Source of the DNA: Monilinia fructicola
Taxonomy: Eukaryota; Ascomycota; Leotiomycetes; Helotiales; Sclerotiniaceae
Length of the DNA stretch: 64,000 nt
Assembly (NCBI GenBank): GCA_008692225.1
Contig: VICG01000012.1
Span: 868,001-932,000 of the forward strand
Direction of reading: 5' to 3'
Within the stretch, counting starts at the first letter, position 1, and each line of letters begins with the position of its first letter. The notes beneath the pieces were generated by a model that worked only from the letters and a program-made list of their open reading frames with translations, was not told the DNA's origin and did no database searches. The translations under genes were made by a program, and so were the position numbers. Shown here one piece after another: positions 1-10,858 of the stretch.

Positions 1-693
1 ATAAACCGATTAGTTTTCAACGCCATGGTAATCATATAGCCTTTATGAAATGATCCCTTGCCTTGCCTTGCCTTGCCTTGCCTTGCCTTGCCTTTGACCA
101 AATTCCAATCTCCCACCATCCTTTCCGTCGCTTCGTTCACTGATCGATGCGATATACGGTATGTGGTATGGGAAGCGCCATCTATTCGTGGTTGGTATGT
201 ATACGCAGGCCAAGGGTATGTGAGTAAATGGGCGCGTGCGTACAGGCGTAAGATATGAGGGGGTAAAGGTTCAGGTTAAGGTGAATCGTGTATTGAGGGC
301 GTTGCATTGTATTGTATTCCAAGGTTGTATAATCATAATTACAATAGACAAAAAGCGGAGGTTGGTAAAGATGTGGCGAGTGAGATGGTGAGATGAAGAA
401 ATAAGATGCCACCACTGCACCAGTCCCGTATCTATCCATCTCGAGGTAAACAAGAAAGCAAAATAAACAACCACCTTGCAATAATCGACAAAGCGATAAT
501 TAATAATGAACGATTAATTATATCCATGGTTCATACTTATTAGTAACCTTGTAACCTTTTAGCCTTACACACATAATTACAATGTGTTGATAATACTACC
601 AAGAGGCACGCACGCACGTTAAATCTTCCGTCAAAACACTTTGTATATATTGTTGATTAAATAGCAAACTGACAACAACAATAACAACAAACA
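1..693. other. Gene-free stretch with a short pentamer repeat
   Basis: No coding region or RNA gene is recognisable here. A perfect CCTTG tandem array of about 7.8 copies lies at 56-94. The rest is AT-rich intergenic DNA leading up to the tRNA-Cys gene. Confidence 0.5.
56..94. repeat. (CCTTG)n microsatellite
   Basis: Seven perfect tandem CCTTG units plus a partial eighth. The open frame across it is a low-complexity artefact. Confidence 0.95.
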
Positions 694-800
694 GCTCCTT
701 TAACTCAGTGGTAGAGTGGGCGATTGCAGTAACACTCTGATAGACATCGTGTTATGAATCAACAATCGCCAAGTCGCTTGTTCGAACCAGGCAGGGAGCT
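694..800 (+). tRNA. tRNA-Cys (GCA) with a 35-nt intron
   Basis: A full cloverleaf can be drawn. The acceptor stem GCTCCTT (694-700) pairs with AGGGAGC (793-799), and the discriminator base is T800, as expected for cytosolic tRNA-Cys. The D arm is ACTC/GAGT. The anticodon stem GGCGA (719-723) pairs with TCGCC (766-770), and the anticodon GCA is at 726-728. The T arm GCTTG-TTCGAAC-CAGGC carries the B box. An intron of 35 nt (730-764) follows position 37, the canonical site. Removing it leaves a 72-nt tRNA. The downstream sequence contains T-rich stretches (TTTTTGG, ATATTTTTTGG) that could terminate Pol III. Confidence 0.93.
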
Positions 801-1727
<927 letters not shown>

Positions 1728-3754
1728 TCAATCTCTAAACCCCTCTTGAATACGCCCAAACTTTTCGCCCTCATTGGCCATTAATACTCCCGTAATTAGG
1801 TCTCTGATCTGATTCGTAGTTTCCTTCTTCCGACGCGATAGACTGGATGAGGTCTTTGGTCTTGGGTCCCGCATATGTCCTATTGAGATGACATCAGCTC
1901 CATCCATCGTCTTATCTAGACTACTCGCCGCCGTTTTGAGACGCGGATGAAGAGGATGGGACGGGAATACGTACTTTCTGGCACCTGCCCACCACCACCC
2001 CAAACTAAAGATGGCAATTCCCGCACCCACCGCCACCGCATAATTCATATTCTCCAGGGTGACGGGTCGGATCGTGGGGAACATAAGCACGATGCTGATA
2101 AAGAGGACCCATGTACACGCAATCGCATTGAGAGGTTTTTTGCCAGATCCCTAGAGTGTAGGGGCCAGGGATGAACTTTACACGCGAGGAGTAGATGTTG
2201 CGGGCGACGATTACGGCGGCGTAGGACATGTCGAGAGCAGGGGCGGTTATGTTGAAGATGGCGACGATGGTTGAGGTGCTACCGATGGCGATGGTGTTGA
2301 GGGCGCAGGTGAGGATGACAATGAGCCAGACGGAGTTGACGGGGGTGTGGGTGTAGGGATTTACTCTGGCCCAGAAACTGGGGGTGGGGTGTTAGCGATG
2401 GTGTCTTAAGAGCTGGGACGGGGAGATGTGGAAAGGAGGAATGTAGACGTGCTTTGAAAATGGGAGAGCTCCGTCCCGAGCAAATGCATATGCCATCCTA
2501 GTATCTGCCAGCATGGCTGAGCATCCCGTGAAGAATTGAACTAAAATCACAAAGAACCACATGGCGGTTCCGCCTCTGTTCCCTGCCGCGTTTAAAAAGA
2601 TTTGTGCGGCTGGCATTCCTGTTGGTGAGTTAAGAATGGCATCAAGATCGGTTGCACAGAAACAAAATGTGACGGTGAGCATCCAGCCGACGACTCCAGA
2701 TATTGTGACGGCCCATCGAATGGCCATTGGTCCACGAATGGCTGCATCATGTGTTTCTTCTGACATGTGGGTTGTGCCATCGTAATCAGTCATGATCCAT
2801 GCGACGGATAAGAATGAGAGAAAAAAGGAAAATGGTGTTCCCCATCCAGATCCGTTGGTGAAGTGTGTGAATACCCATGTTGCTGATTGTTTGTTGGGCG
2901 TCAAAACGAGTAGAGCAATGCAAATTGCAATTGAAGCGAGGACATTGATGGGCATGAACCAGGTTACAATTTGGTGAAGACGTCTTGTTGTTAGAGAACA
3001 GATCACCCCCAGGATTACGAGTATCAACCAAGAGAGGAGAGCTGTCTGCAGAGCACTTCTATTGGGCTATCAGTATTGTGTCATTTTGTACCTCCTCTTT
3101 TACTTACGGTGAGTAGGCATATGTCCCCGTGCTATGATCGAAATGGGAGTTCATACTAACAGCCGCCAGTATAAGTTGAGAAACAGTATATCCCACACTG
3201 GCGACTCCTGCAGTTTGACCGAGTAAATTACACCAACCGATGACCCAACTCCATATAGCAGCATGTTCATCTGGGACAACATTTTTTGTAACAAAATACA
3301 TGCCACCCGCGGTCGGATATGCTGACACCAGTTCCGACACTTTGAATGTGTAAGCAGAAGTCAAAATGTAAACGTGAAGATGCTAACCTGAGCTTGATAT
3401 GATTTGTGCCATGATTGACCCAAACAACCACGCCCACACTGATGCTGCTGGTCCACCAAGGCTCAAAGGATTTCCAAATGTAGCGGGGACTGATCCCAAT
3501 ACGCCAAGGACGGAGACTGCATAGGATAACGTAGACCATTTCGAGAAATGTCGTCGAAGGTCCTTCGCTATCGTCAGTGGATATCACACTGCTTGCGGGG
3601 TATGGAGAGGACTAACTTGGGTATAACCAATTCGATTCAACAATCTCTCGTCATCGTCCTCAATAGTAGCCATGATAGTACCCCGCTTATTCGCACTCTG
3701 TGATTCGTTAGGCACAGGAGCAGCCGTAGATTCAGGACCAGCTTTTAGATCCAT
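1728..3754 (-). CDS. APC-superfamily amino acid / GABA-type permease (five exons, one apparent frameshift)
   Basis: A plasma-membrane amino-acid/choline/GABA transporter of the APC superfamily. The start ATG is at 3754. Exons are 3754-3617, 3562-3388, 3339-3108, 3058-2453 and 2377-1728, and the splice phases agree. Family landmarks are LRRHFSKWSTLSYAVSVLG after the hydrophilic N-terminus, VSELVSAYPTAGGMYFVTK in the third exon, and the block DYDGTTHMSEET followed by ADTRMAYAFARDGALPFS. About twelve hydrophobic segments fit the fold. Intron 4 (2378-2452) fits the frame only with a GC donor. In exon 5 the frame breaks at an A6 run (plus-strand T6 at 2136-2141) just after PGPYTLG; with five A the reading continues WQKPLNAIACTW, as the family expects. 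The exact substrate cannot be told. Either the gene has a one-base frameshift mutation or the run length is mis-sequenced. Confidence 0.85.
2136..2141 (-). other. Frameshifting homopolymer in the permease
   Basis: Six T on the plus strand (six A in the coding sense). Five would keep the conserved C-terminal third of the permease in frame with the rest; six gives a stop-prone frame. Confidence 0.75.
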
Positions 3755-3823
3755 ATTTGATAGATCTTGGGTTTAGAGTTCAACAAAATTCAAACACACA
3801 CACACTCATGTGGGTTCTTAGCA

Positions 3824-3888
3824 ATATACATATATATATATATGTATGTATGTGTGTATGTATGTGTATATACATATATATATGTATA
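3824..3888. repeat. (TA)n/(TATG)n microsatellite
   Basis: An alternating TATA/TATG/TGTA tract just upstream of the permease start. It lies within the probable promoter or 5' UTR, so length changes could matter for expression. Confidence 0.9.
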
Positions 3889-6190
3889 CAGAGGAACAGA
3901 TAAAAGAGACGAGCTCACCTTGACCCCCCCGCCCAAAAAACACGCAATGTCACTTTTCTATGAAGCAGGTACCAAAGATACCAAGAGTAGTATGAAGCGG
4001 TAAGTGCTTAAAGGGGTTTGGTCATTACAACACAAATCTTGAACCCCCCGATGCTTTTTTTCCCTGTCCGAAACCAAATGTTACAATAATATGGATATGC
4101 TACCAACAACAATATCTTCTAAGGTTCAATAAAACTGGACAGGTAACCTTGACAGTCAAGTTGTCAACCCAAGATCTTCTTCTACGTCCTTCCAACTTAT
4201 AGTGCTATGGCCCGCAATGAGGTATAAACTTTTGTGCCGATAAAAGTCAAAATAGCAATGAAGAAAAGTCAATTGACGAATGTTTCAGCCCAACAGTGGG
4301 AACGTCCCGTATGGCCAATGAATAGAACGGAATGAAGAGAACTGAAAAACGACGTATGTACTACAGTATGGATATACTACTCTGAGGTAGTATGTACAGT
4401 ATGTACTAGATGGGACAACTGTACGAAGAGAATATACTGCACGCAGCTAAGTGATATGTGATGATGAAGAAAATAACGAAAGTATCTACTCACATCCATA
4501 CCGTAATCATACTCCGTAGTCCAAGTAGCACAAAGACATGATAGGTTGAGGATAGGTCGAAGGTACTAGGTACATGACATGGGATTTGCATTGAAGGGGA
4601 AAGTGGGGGGTGCGGCAATCACAGTTGAGATAATTATTAGAAGTAATCCTTCCTACCTGTGTTAGGCTAGCACGTGGTTGGCTCATGCTCACAACCTTCT
4701 CGATAGAATTCTAGTTTGATATGATAATACAGTACTTGCTCACTTGTTTTCGAGGTACATTAATGTTTATATTGTAACTATGTAGGGGGTGTAAGATTCT
4801 TAATTCATTCTTGATAGAACTAGGTATTCAACGTAACATATGTTTAAAATATATTAGATGATATATGTTGCGAGGTTAGAGGTTACCTGGCTGGGTACGG
4901 TACTTGGTTACCATCGAGTGATCGCGTAATGAGGCTATACCTCGCTTATGAATACCACCATACAGATGTACTTGTACTCGAGTAAGGCCACATAATAATT
5001 AATATACGAAGTACTACTTATGTTACTGTACAGTATATCTAATTAAATTCTACTTTGCATAGCTGGAGAGTACAGTGCGGTAGTTCAACTGCATCCATAC
5101 TGTAGCTTCTAAAGCTATCTGTGCACGTCTTTATTAATAAATCTAAAATACCTACCGATTATATTTATTATCTTGCTTTCTTTCTTCCCGCCGTAACAAT
5201 CTATATATGTTTTTTCTACTCCAGAATATCAAAGTAGATATGGATAACAGTATCATAATATTTATACTTTGTTATCAAAAGACTAATCTTACTTTTACTT
5301 TGATTTTGAAAGTTACTACAATGCTCAATTGTTATATACTGTAATACCGAGCTTTTCCGGGTAAGAATCTATGCTTGGCCCGGAACTAGGATATTCACGT
5401 CCGTCCGTCCGTCCACGGCCCAGTCTCAGTTCCAACTTCCCTTCCCATGGCTGTGTAACGATGAAGAATCGAACATCTCTCCTCTTTTTCTTACTTATTG
5501 TATAGTATAGATATCGGTGGTTCAGCACAGTACCACAGTCCTAAGTACAACACTTAGATCATCCGTCGTACCTAGCTAGTATCATATCCACATTACACAA
5601 TGCCGTACACAGCCTGCTGTAGGTTTAACGGACCTTCTTTCCATCGTCAATTCTACTTTTTTCCTTATTTTTTCCATTTGGTTCTACAGCTCAGTGCTGG
5701 TAAAGGTGGAGGAGGGGATCCATATGGTTCGTGTGGGAAGTCAAACGTGTACAGAGTACATGGTACAGTGTTCAATGTATACGTACGGAACACAGAGCAA
5801 GAAATACCGAAACTTTATTACCTACTGTATAGTATATACACCTATACACCTACCTGCCTGGGTAATGTGACGCAACGCAACTCGTCACTTGCAAGATGAA
5901 AGATCACAGTAATGGCGGTGAGGTTTACATTATTCAATGATTAACCTTACACAGGCACAGAGGAGGGTTACTGACTGTATTACAAATTTACAATCAATAC
6001 CAAACTCCCGAGGAACTCTCCGCCGATCAATCCACCCAGTAAGCTTCTTTAAGAGTGGAGAAGAAGGATCTTGCCGTCGATTTTATATTCGACTGCATAC
6101 AGTAGTATGTCCACGGGTACCTTCGTTCTCGACCTGTATCGACGTTTTGATACCGTAACTTAGGGGGTTGCAACTTGCCAGCGTTCTGAT

Positions 6191-6218
6191 GTTTGGACGT
6201 TTGGACGTTTGGACGTTT
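6191..6218. repeat. GTTTGGAC octamer tandem repeat
   Basis: Three perfect copies of GTTTGGAC plus a partial fourth. No gene context. Confidence 0.9.
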
Positions 6219-6662
6219 TGATCGAGGTCGACAAGGTTATTTGGACCCGCGAGTTTGGTTCTGAACTTCTGTTAGAAACACATAGTAGCACCACAGCTGA
6301 AGTTACCTTGTGGAAACTGTTACAGTAGTATGCTAACAAGTATTCTCGACTATTCATTATCAACCAGTCAATAATGAATGACCGTCATCTTGTTAAGTAT
6401 CTAGCTAAGTATTCAATAATTATTGTGTCATGCGCTTACAATACAAACCTCTTCTCTCTTGATAGGTAACCAATATACTAACTAATCCAAGAAGTCTTAC
6501 AAAGCAAGTATTGATTTCTTGCCAAAACGGAACTTGTTAGAATGCTCCTCGGATATATATCTTCATCTGAATAGAAGATGCAAGTTTCCTATCGAGAAAA
6601 AGGAAATCTTGCCGTGTTCGTTAAAATGTACCTTACGGAGTAGAATGTACCTTCAAGTATAA

Positions 6663-6715
6663 CTACCTACCTACCTACCTACCTACCTAGTACCTACCTA
6701 CCTACCTACCTACCT
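6663..6715. repeat. (CTAC)n microsatellite with one interruption
   Basis: Two runs of CTAC/ACCT tetramers separated by a TAGTAC interruption. The same word (as CTAC or GTAG) recurs at about 31297-31320 and elsewhere in the window. Confidence 0.95.
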
Positions 6716-7299
6716 GTCAAACCCTGACATCCCCACTCCGTCGTCACTTACACTATCATCTTTTTCCTACCTAGGTCATCAAACCCTGTCTACCCGACCA
6801 AATCATGATAAAGAATGATGCAGACGAACACTCCATACATCGGCTACAAAGACCCAACCGCAATCTCTAACCCGCCATTTCACCAGGAACTCTTACATAC
6901 TGTACAATAAGCGGGGCGCCCAAAGCAGGATGGATCGCGAGTGCAATCCATCTTGCAATCGGAGAATCTTCCGCTTCTATTGAATCTATTGCCTCTCATG
7001 CAACCCGGTGAGTGATATACAACTCATGCTCGGCCCCGCTCTGCAAACCATGGTTTGGAAGACGCATGCAGTGCAGTTCTGCGAGCTTCGAGAAAGTTCG
7101 TCCAGTATCGAACGCACGGTGAGGAGATCTCTCGGTGGATAGATGATCTGACTCCTGAGGGTATGTACCCCTCGTTAATTCATGCTGCAAAGGCGAAAAG
7201 AGAAGCATCGTGCGGCGTTTACAGGGCGTACCGATGAGCATTGCTATAGCTTATGCAAATAGCCTGATAGATGAGAATGACAATAGCATAGCATGGCTG

Positions 7300-7930
7300 T
7301 TTATCAAGCATTTTTGGGTCATGGCTCGGATGTAATTTCACCTTTTTCTCCAGCTTTACAGCAAATTGGTTTTACTCTCGAAACAGAACACGAGTATGAC
7401 TAATTTAGGTAGTTCATGAAGAGCAAGAACGAATTCATCATCAGTAGCTAAATGGTTTCTCGCCCAAAAGATCCAGTCATGTGCCGTAGGATGTGGCGGT
7501 TCAGCAGGATGGCATGTCTAATAGAATGAGGTTTTCTGTGATCGACGAGCTTCTTTCTACCCGCTGGATGTTGATCCAAATTCAATCAATTCACAACGCA
7601 GTATGCCATATTCGTCTGGATACTGAATGTGTTGAAATGATTTATTTTGATCGATGACGTGGACGTCAACGCGTTATCGTTTGTTAATCAGCCAAATTAC
7701 CTGCCAGGGTGGTTTGAGAGTACAGCATTACATTGGACGGTTTAAAGATATCAGAGTCTCGGGATGAAGAAGAATATGTTGGTGAGGGCTAGGCGGTTGC
7801 TGGAGCATGGTGCGGACGTGAGGGAGGGTAAAGAGTTGAAGGGAAGACTTTGATGGATGAAGCGATGGATAATGCTTTGGTTGAGTTATTGGACAGTGGC
7901 TCTTCTGCTTATTCACGAGGAGCGGAACAG
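7300..7930 (+). pseudogene. Degraded ankyrin-repeat gene fragment
   Basis: Short ankyrin-like pieces lie on the plus strand in different frames. FLGHGSDV is near 7308-7332, STALHW near 7718-7735, RRLLEHGADV at 7791-7820, and ALVELLDSG near 7873-7900. ALHW and LLEHGADV match the start and end of the canonical 33-residue ankyrin unit. Stop codons and frame changes separate them, and no start codon or long open frame joins them. I infer a relic of an ankyrin-repeat protein. Unlike the frame-broken genes elsewhere in the window, the sequence between the pieces is not recognisable as family sequence, so real decay is likelier than sequencing error here. Confidence 0.45.
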
Positions 7931-8262
7931 TGGTAGTATGAATGAGATTGATAAATCGGTCAACGCACCTTTTCTTATCTTTACTTTGAGCCAAGTCTAC
8001 CCCAGCTCCGTCTTCATCGTCAAACCTCGTTCTTTTCGATGTGATCCTTCACATTTCAGTTTGATGCAGTAAGATCATAAGTCTCTACACACCATGGCAA
8101 AACTTTCTACCAATCTATCAATACACAAGTTCAAGAAGGCACCCACCAAGCAGATCTAAAATCCAAAAACATACTGCATAACCCATACCAATCCAAATAT
8201 AACCAACAAAGCAAACTGTATACCCCAACCCATAGCTTACCATCCATACACCACAACCCAAC

Positions 8263-8445
8263 ATGGCACAAACACACAGTCACACCCACCCCACCCCATC
8301 CCTACCAGACAATGCGCCACACCACACCAAGCCCCGAGTTTCCCTTCCCATGAAGCCCTTCTTGCTCACCAAGTACCAGGTTTTACATCTCGAATGCATC
8401 ATCGCAGGTGCGGAGCAGATGTTGGAGGGTGCTGAGCATCAATAG
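8263..8445 (+). CDS. Small hypothetical protein (60 aa)
   Basis: A short frame from ATG 8263 to TAG 8443-8445. It has a His/Thr/Pro-rich N-terminus (MAQTHSHTHPTPSLPDNAPH) and then a more ordinary, partly hydrophobic C-terminal half (KPFLLTKYQVLHLECIIAGA). The second half has balanced composition and the ATG is preceded by an A-rich CA-containing leader, as in genuine fungal genes. I recognise no family. It could be a real small protein, a first exon of a longer gene, or chance. Confidence 0.25.
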   Translation: MAQTHSHTHPTPSLPDNAPHHTKPRVSLPMKPFLLTKYQVLHLECIIAGAEQMLEGAEHQ

Positions 8446-8954
8446 TCTTACCTGCGGTAGTATCGTCTCATCTAAGCATGTAACAATCACCAGATGATTT
8501 CGATTCCCGGTAGAAAACTCTTGCTTTGCAGCTGGGAACTGGGAGCTGGCCGCTGCGGCACGACGAGATAGGTTATCAGACCACAGACCCTTGCTTGCAA
8601 ATCGTGGTCCGCAATTGCAAGGCGTCTTCGAATATCGATTAAATGTACTCTGTACGGATACCGGGATCCTTTATCTCTTTTGTTTTGGTGCCGAGACTCG
8701 GGATGAGTAGGTGGGTAGGTATTCGAATGTTGGGTTAGTATTGGTATTATTTTGTACGTACGGGAAGTTCGGCATGGATGCATGTTTCTTGACCTTTTCT
8801 TTGGTTGTCGTTGACTTGTCCGAAGACCCTGCACAGTTGTTGTCTCCCTTCTTCCGTTTCCGTCACAAAGTGCATGGATATCGGTAGAACTAAATATCAC
8901 ATGACCATCACAAGAACCATCACATCATATCACATCACATCACATCCTGCAACG

Positions 8955-8985
8955 TCAACGTTAACGTTGTTGACGTTAACGTTGA
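8955..8985. repeat. Perfect 13-bp inverted repeat with 5-nt loop
   Basis: The arm TCAACGTTAACGT (8955-8967) is followed by the loop TGTTG and the exact reverse complement ACGTTAACGTTGA (8973-8985). Each arm also contains the palindrome AACGTT. It would form a strong hairpin or cruciform, or could bind a dimeric factor. It has no gene within 1 kb that it clearly belongs to. Confidence 0.9.
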
Positions 8986-10301
8986 TACACCCACAATTCA
9001 AAGCCAACACTGAAACCAGCAGAGAGTCAATTCCTCTCCCGAAATTCAACTTCACCAATAAGAACCATCACTCCAAGCATCACGCATCTCAAACACGCAG
9101 CGCGAGAAAAAAATTCAAGTCCAACCACGCGTTTCACAACGCATGATACGTTGATACATACAGAGCAGCCGACATGAAACAGCATGCTGAGAAGTCTCTG
9201 GAATCTGATGAGTATCTGAAGCAAGCTATCTGATTACATTTAAGCATGATATGATCTGTGCTATGGATTCCACCTGTCTATGCTATAACATTCGTCCGTG
9301 CCATTACATCTGAAGATTTGAGAGAGAGAGATGGGGAGTCGTGCTTGCGGTATGTTTGTAGTCCGAAGTCTCGGGATCGAATGAAACGGGGAGGGAAATA
9401 GGGACAGGTTTCTTCGGTATTTTTGGTCGTTTTGGGGGGGGAATTGGGAGTGGGTGCGGTGGTTATTGATAGGAGATTCTCTTGTCTTTGTGGATGGTTA
9501 TTTTTCTTATTCTGGAGAGTTTTTATCTAGCAGATACAAAATGATCCAATCCAATCCAGTGATTCTTCTCGACTTGAACACATACCACATCCCCTCCACC
9601 CAACTTGCGCTCCAAATATTGAGTATCTAATATCCAAAGTCACGATCTAGCGCCTCTCCTCCGTCTGTGCATCCCATCCCATCCCATCACACCAGCCCAA
9701 TCAAGCACCACCCACCACCCCAACAAGCTTTCCTGCTCCCCACTTTCCGACGTCCCAACTTCAGAACACGGCCAGTGCACGCCCATCCCAAACCACCCAT
9801 CACCACCGCCCAATCCAGTAGTCGTCGCATTCCCAACTTCTTTTCGCATTCCTTACTACATACGTCCCAGAACCATCTGAACAACGAACTCTCTCCTGTC
9901 TCCCACACAGCCACGACATGAACCAGCATAGTATGGCCGAGAAATCATGAAGCCGAAGTCAAACTTCCGCCTCCAATTCCCCTTCTCTTGTTTGAGAGAT
10001 CGAACGTGGTGAACCTTCTCTTGTGCACCTCTTGTGCATCAGTATATAATGAACACGATGACCCGTCATTATATGCATCATTAACCAATTCAAAGCCTCA
10101 ATTCCAGTCTCCAACAAACATCTCATTCTTTCCTTGTTGCTAATCAAGCCTTTGGCCACCAGTCCCTGAAAACTTTCCTTGATTGTAGCTTTGAAGCTTG
10201 GTCACTCATATCGCTACGAATTTCATACAAGTAAGCTCGACTCTACATACTCAGGAGTATAAAATCTATATCTTTCTTTCCAAAACATCCAACAAAGCAA
10301 A

Positions 10302-10858
10302 ATGAGATACTCATTCACCACCGTCACCTGTGCTCTATTAGCAATGACCATCCACGCCTCCCCAATCCAATTGCAGCCCCGAGAGTAAGACTTCCACATT
10401 CCCACACACATATTCATCGCCCTAACAAAACCCACAGAGAAATGGCCATGGCCATGGCCGAACCCAAACCATCCAATCCCGCCAACCCCGCCACGCCCGC
10501 TCCAGCCGGAGCGCCTCCAGCCGGAGCCTCGGCATCCATAACCGAGACCTCTCCACTCGCAAACGGCACCAGCTCCGCCAGCGGCCCTGCAGGCTCCGAC
10601 ACGTGCGTGCTCACGGGCGGCGGCAGCACCACCATGACCACCACCGTGACCAATCCAGCCACCAACACCACCGGGACCGTGTTCCCCGGCACGGCCACAA
10701 ACTGCACCACCTTCTACATCGTTTTGGCAGGAGATACGTGCAATGGGATCGACATGAAGGTCGGCATTCCCTTTGACCAATTGAGGAAGTTGAATACGGG
10801 GGTTAATCCCCAGTGTACGAATCTGAGCATCGGACAAGCACTTTGTGTTAAGACTTAG
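10302..10858 (+). CDS. Secreted LysM-domain protein (putative chitin-binding effector)
   Basis: Two exons, 10302-10384 and 10438-10858, joined across a 53-bp GTAAGA...CAG intron, give about 167 residues. Residues 1-20 (MRYSFTTVTCALLAMTIHAS) form a signal peptide. A long Ala/Pro/Ser/Thr-rich linker follows, with PANPATPAPAG-type repeats and many Asn-X-Thr sequons, typical of an O/N-glycosylated extracellular spacer. The last 50 residues form one LysM domain: FYIVLAGDTCNGIDMKVGIP, then FDQLRKLNTGVNPQC and a final IGQALCVKT. Three cysteines sit at positions usual for fungal LysM modules. LysM binds chitin oligomers, and small secreted forms in plant-associated fungi often shield hyphae from, or hide chitin from, plant immunity; that role here is inference. 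The gene stands alone and both exons are intact. Confidence 0.85.

Larger units (their letters stand above)
3755..6900. other. Gene-poor AT-rich intergenic region
   Basis: About 3.1 kb upstream of the permease with no convincing gene. It contains an alternating TA/TG tract (about 3824-3888), a short CCGT repeat (5399-5414), a GTTTGGAC octamer array (6191-6218) and an interrupted CTAC array (6663-6715). Short TACTGTACAGT-like palindromic words recur around 4370-5050 and 5750-5840. The open frames of 60-100 codons here have no family signature and I treat them as chance. Confidence 0.5.
7931..10301. other. Intergenic region upstream of the LysM gene
   Basis: No confident gene. It holds one small candidate frame (8263-8445), a CACAT-rich run (about 8917-8948) followed by a strong inverted repeat (8955-8985), and CA/CCCAT-rich tracts (about 9670-9720). 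Codon patterns in the remaining frames look random. Confidence 0.45.

Noticed and set aside
10223..10837. 204-codon minus-strand frame
   Set aside because: Antisense shadow of the GC-rich LysM coding exon; Gly/Arg/Ala-rich with no family features.
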